Positions 41,804 to 43,930 of a stretch of 43,930 nt of DNA are shown in pieces. Location: contig JANYDN010000245.1 in assembly GCA_025363585.1 (NCBI GenBank), forward strand, positions 1 to 43,930, given 5' to 3'. Under the pieces are notes generated by a model. It searched no databases, was not told where the DNA came from, and saw only the letters and a program-made list of their open reading frames with translations. This stretch comes from Verrucomicrobiota bacterium. GTDB taxonomy: Bacteria > Verrucomicrobiota > Verrucomicrobiia > Limisphaerales > UBA9464. Each line of letters begins with the position of its first letter. Positions within the stretch are counted from its first letter, which is position 1. A program made the translations under genes and the position numbers.

Positions 41804-43054
41804 TCATTTCACCGGCTTGCCCGCATTCTTTCCGTCGAGATAAAAGGCCGGGCCGTCCTTCTCGACGAAAATCAACGAGGCGTTCCAGTCGTTCATGTAC
41901 CTCATTTTGGATCCGAGTTCGAACCCACGGTCCGCGCCCTCGAATTCAAACCGACGAAACTGGAACGGCTCGTTGAACAACGGATCCTGGACCTGCCCGA
42001 GTCCGGCCTCGCCCGTCACGCGGTACGCCAGGGCGGCATGGAGGATCGCCAGCTTCGCCTGGCAGGCGAATTCCTTCAGCCGGCACTTCTCGAACGGCGG
42101 GAAAAAGACACGCGCCAACAGGTTCGGCAGGTTCGAGACCTTCGCATTGAAGGCCTTGACCCCGGGAAGGAACTGCCCGTAGGGAAGCTTCAGCAAAACC
42201 CCGGCCTCGTCGTAGAGCGCGTCGAGTTCCTGAAGGTGCCGAAGCACGCCGGCGGTCGTTCCGCCCGCGGCCTTGATGACCGCATCGGGAGTCGGACCGG
42301 CCGCCCCCTCGGGAGCCTCGCCGTCGCTCATGCTCGATTGCATGAGAGCCCGGGTCTTTTGCAACGCTTCCGCCTCGTCCCGGGATTCCGCCTGGAAACC
42401 CCGGATCTTGCGCGTCATCCAGTCTTTGAACGCCATCCGCTCCGTGGGGACGCACTGCGCGATCGTGCCCCGGGCGGGCGCGGCGTCGATGCCGTCCACG
42501 ACCTCCTGCAACGTCTGCGGACCGAACCGAAACCAATTCTCCGCGACGCCCGAGACCAATATGTTCTCCATGGCAACTTGAACGAGGGCGGAAATGAGGA
42601 TGCCGTCCCGCGAGACCTGCCGCGCGAGCACGAACGCCGCGAGCAAGTCGTCCCGCGCGTCGTCCGGACGGCCGTTTTCCAGATGCCAGCGGAGGCGCAG
42701 TCGAGCAGCCTGGGATAGCAATTTCCCCTTGGCCAAGCTGGGCAGCAACAATTCCGGCCCTTGGGAAAGATCATAACCCCAGTCGCAGGGCGCCTTCTGC
42801 CGCGCCGCCTGCCGGAGGAGCTTGAACGCGTTGTCGTAGGTCGCGACCTGCTGGTTGAACTTCTCGTCCAGAACCCGCCCGCGCCATTCGTTGGTGAAGG
42901 CATGATCCTGGACGGCGCGATCGGGCATCACGGCGATGGCCTGCGCGTAGATCAGGGCCGGGTTGATGTCGGTGCGCGCGCCGCTGTCGGCCGACGCGAC
43001 CGCGCCGAGGAGCAGGGCCAGGAGGGCAAACAGGGTGGAGGCAATGGATTTCAT
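41804..43054 (-). CDS. Exported protein of unknown function upstream of an ECF sigma factor
   Basis: A 416-aa protein. The ATG at 43054 opens a signal peptide (MKSIASTLFALLALLLGAVASA). The mature chain is mostly helical with some Cys pairs (APCDWGYD, AQCVPTE, KCRLKEFACQAK). A repeat-free body ends in EFEGADRGFELGSKMRYMNDWNASLIFVEKDGPAFYLDGKN. I recognise no family. The in-frame extension to 43117 lacks a signal. It lies 10 bp upstream of the sigma factor gene and may be the product that the sigma system senses or controls (speculative). Confidence 0.9.
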   Translation of the reverse strand: MKSIASTLFALLALLLGAVASADSGARTDINPALIYAQAIAVMPDRAVQDHAFTNEWRGRVLDEKFNQQVATYDNAFKLLRQAARQKAPCDWGYDLSQGPELLLPSLAKGKLLSQAARLRLRWHLENGRPDDARDDLLAAFVLARQVSRDGILISALVQVAMENILVSGVAENWFRFGPQTLQEVVDGIDAAPARGTIAQCVPTERMAFKDWMTRKIRGFQAESRDEAEALQKTRALMQSSMSDGEAPEGAAGPTPDAVIKAAGGTTAGVLRHLQELDALYDEAGVLLKLPYGQFLPGVKAFNAKVSNLPNLLARVFFPPFEKCRLKEFACQAKLAILHAALAYRVTGEAGLGQVQDPLFNEPFQFRRFEFEGADRGFELGSKMRYMNDWNASLIFVEKDGPAFYLDGKNAGKPVK

Positions 43055-43501
43055 GACGGTGATGGGATGACGGTGACTGTATAAGGAACGTTTCGCGGCC
43101 GCTTGTCTGTTAATCACGGGCCACCGCCGGAAAGTTCATGATTTTTGCGTCCGATTCGCCCCAGAGGCGATTTGATTTCGGCCCCCGGCCGCTTCGCGGC
43201 TTCGCGTGAGTCTTCCTTGAATTCCAGATGCATGGATCCGGCGCAGCCGGAATGACCCGTTCCGAGAAGGGGAATATTTCACGCCAAGCCGAACCAATGC
43301 AGGCCAAGGGGTCGAGAACAAGGGCTTGGAATCGGACATGGAATCCCACCGCATGGCGAAATGACACCTGTCGGTCTTTCGCTTCGTGGATACGCGTCCC
43401 TTGGCCTTGTTCCGGCTTGGCGTGAGAGAATCCCCACGCGACCGCATTCTTCGGGCTTCTAGCCTGTCTGCCTGCTTTCCAGACGGGCCCTTGCGCGCGA
43501 A
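43055..43501. other. Spacer with an inverted CTCACGCCAAG element
   Basis: Arms at 43269-43311 (plus, GGAATATTTCACGCCAAGCC) and 43398-43435 (minus, GGGGATTCTCTCACGCCAAG) face each other around about 86 bp. A further related stretch (CTTCGCGTGAGTCTTCCTTG) is at 43201. No gene recognised. Confidence 0.7.
43269..43435. repeat. Dispersed element with inverted CTCACGCCAAG arms
   Basis: A non-coding element with inverted ends like the one at 15-171. The interior keeps GGAATCCCACCGCATGGCGAAATGACAC-like words, similar to the interior of the left-end element (GGATCCCACCGTTCGGTGAAA). Confidence 0.75.
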
Positions 43502-43783
43502 TCAATCCGTGCTGTCGTCGGAGATCTTCCCGGTATCCCAGACCACCCCACAGCGCGCGCAGCCGAGCTGGAACCGGTAGCGGGTTCCTTGTCCGGTCGG
43601 TTCCTTGTGAAACGCGAGGCGACCCCGACACGCCGGGCAACGAACGATCCGGAAGACGTGGATGGCCCCGACGACGCCCCTTTCCTGCTGTCGGGAAAAC
43701 GAACCGAGGAACACCTCCCTTCCCTCCCTTGCCTCCTGTAACAAACTTAGGCTCCCGCTTTGGTGCCCGATATTCCCGTTCAT
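43502..43783 (-). CDS. Small zinc-ribbon protein
   Basis: A 93-aa frame ending FRIVRCPACRGRLAF...LGCARCGVVWDTGKISDD, with two CxxC pairs separated by about 25 residues: a zinc ribbon. The first third (43700-43783) is translated from a TTACAGGAGG-type dispersed repeat, so the true start may be further in, for example a GTG near 43711. The purine-rich repeat could then serve as its ribosome binding site. Function is unknown. Confidence 0.55.
   Translation of the reverse strand: MNGNIGHQSGSLSLLQEAREGREVFLGSFSRQQERGVVGAIHVFRIVRCPACRGRLAFHKEPTGQGTRYRFQLGCARCGVVWDTGKISDDSTD
43713..43743 (-). repeat. TTACAGGAGG-type purine-rich repeat
   Basis: On the minus strand: GTTACAGGAGGCAAGGGAGG and onward. 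Related to 14231, 27202 and 27363. It overlaps the start region of the small zinc-ribbon gene. Confidence 0.68.
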
Positions 43784-43790
43784 AACGAAC

Positions 43791-43930
43791 TAAGCCGTAT
43801 CCATGCAGTAGCGGCCGAGGAATTATCTCACGCCAAGCCGGGCCAAGGCCATCCAAGGGGGCAAAGACCGCCGGCGTGTCATTTCACCGAACGGTGGGAT
43901 CCGATGTCTGGTTCCCAACACACGTTCCCG
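43791..43930 (-). repeat. 140-bp inverted copy of the left-end repeat
   Basis: It aligns with 59-198 in inverted orientation at 132 of 140 positions without gaps. It starts TAAGCCGTATCCATGCAGTA, which at the other end includes the clpB stop codon. The copy may continue past the window edge. Confidence 0.92.

Noticed and set aside
43110-43856. 248-codon minus-strand frame over the right-end repeats
   Set aside because: It is translated repeat sequence (the same peptide arises from the left-end copy) and overlaps the zinc-ribbon gene in another frame.

Overview
The window is GC-rich chromosomal DNA, most likely from a member of the Verrucomicrobiota (Limisphaera/Pedosphaera-like). The evidence is a lamin-tail/CotH giant secreted protein, a pseudopilin with a C-terminal H-x9-DG signature, a planctomycete-type cytochrome c domain, a secreted PQQ-type propeller starting with a WRGP motif, a DUF5069 gene, rare Shine-Dalgarno sites, and repeat-rich spacers. 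Taxonomy is inferred from these family signatures, not from a marker phylogeny.

Layout. 196-2805 clpB (minus), followed by a 700-bp repeat-bearing spacer. 3514-6074: a secreted beta-propeller, a DUF4190-like membrane protein and an exported rhodanese. 6273-9326: the classical rpmH-rnpA-yidD-yidC-jag(khpB) cluster, in which rpmH (45 aa) and the GTG-started yidD are easy to miss. 9370-11808: an exported penicillin-acylase-family Ntn hydrolase. 12092-16480: a Gfo/Idh/MocA dehydrogenase, an overlapping HAD hydrolase, a deoxyhypusine-synthase-like protein and a PfkB/RfaE-like sugar kinase, possibly one carbohydrate module. 16770-17579: a Tat-exported metallophosphoesterase. 17722-21054 (minus): a PQQ-like propeller, DUF5069, a nucleoside phosphorylase-like protein and YqgE/AlgH. 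21271-26870 (minus): isocitrate dehydrogenase and a pyruvate:ferredoxin oxidoreductase split into two genes. 27796-30161: a Rieske protein and a cytochrome b carrying a fused diheme cytochrome c tail. 30604-38147 (minus): a cytochrome/EF-hand/collagen-like protein, a 1952-aa lamin-tail/CotH protein and a small membrane protein. 38621-39379: a pseudopilin. 39410-43054 (minus): a tightly packed set running from a 416-aa exported protein through an ECF sigma factor and its zinc anti-sigma factor to tiny membrane proteins and a zinc-ribbon protein, with several ATGA overlaps. 43502-43783: a small zinc-ribbon protein.

The most unusual content lies between the genes. At least four families of REP-like hairpins occur. 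Each begins with GTAG or GTGG directly 5' of a 7-10 bp stem with a 3-4 nt loop, and in three families stem bases change in compensating pairs while the loop stays fixed. The largest family has 12 copies with an invariant GTGA loop. Copies are often paired head-to-head, and in two places the GTAG supplies the stop codon of the neighbouring gene. Further dispersed families are a GTGTC..GATGCGCCCC palindrome (4 copies), TTACAGGAGG-type repeats, a TTTCGTG inverted repeat, a TTGAAACT inverted repeat, and an element with CTCACGCCAAG arms. A 140-bp copy related to the last one sits inverted at both extreme ends of the window (132 of 140 bases identical by hand alignment). No tRNA, rRNA, CRISPR array, integrase or transposase gene was seen.
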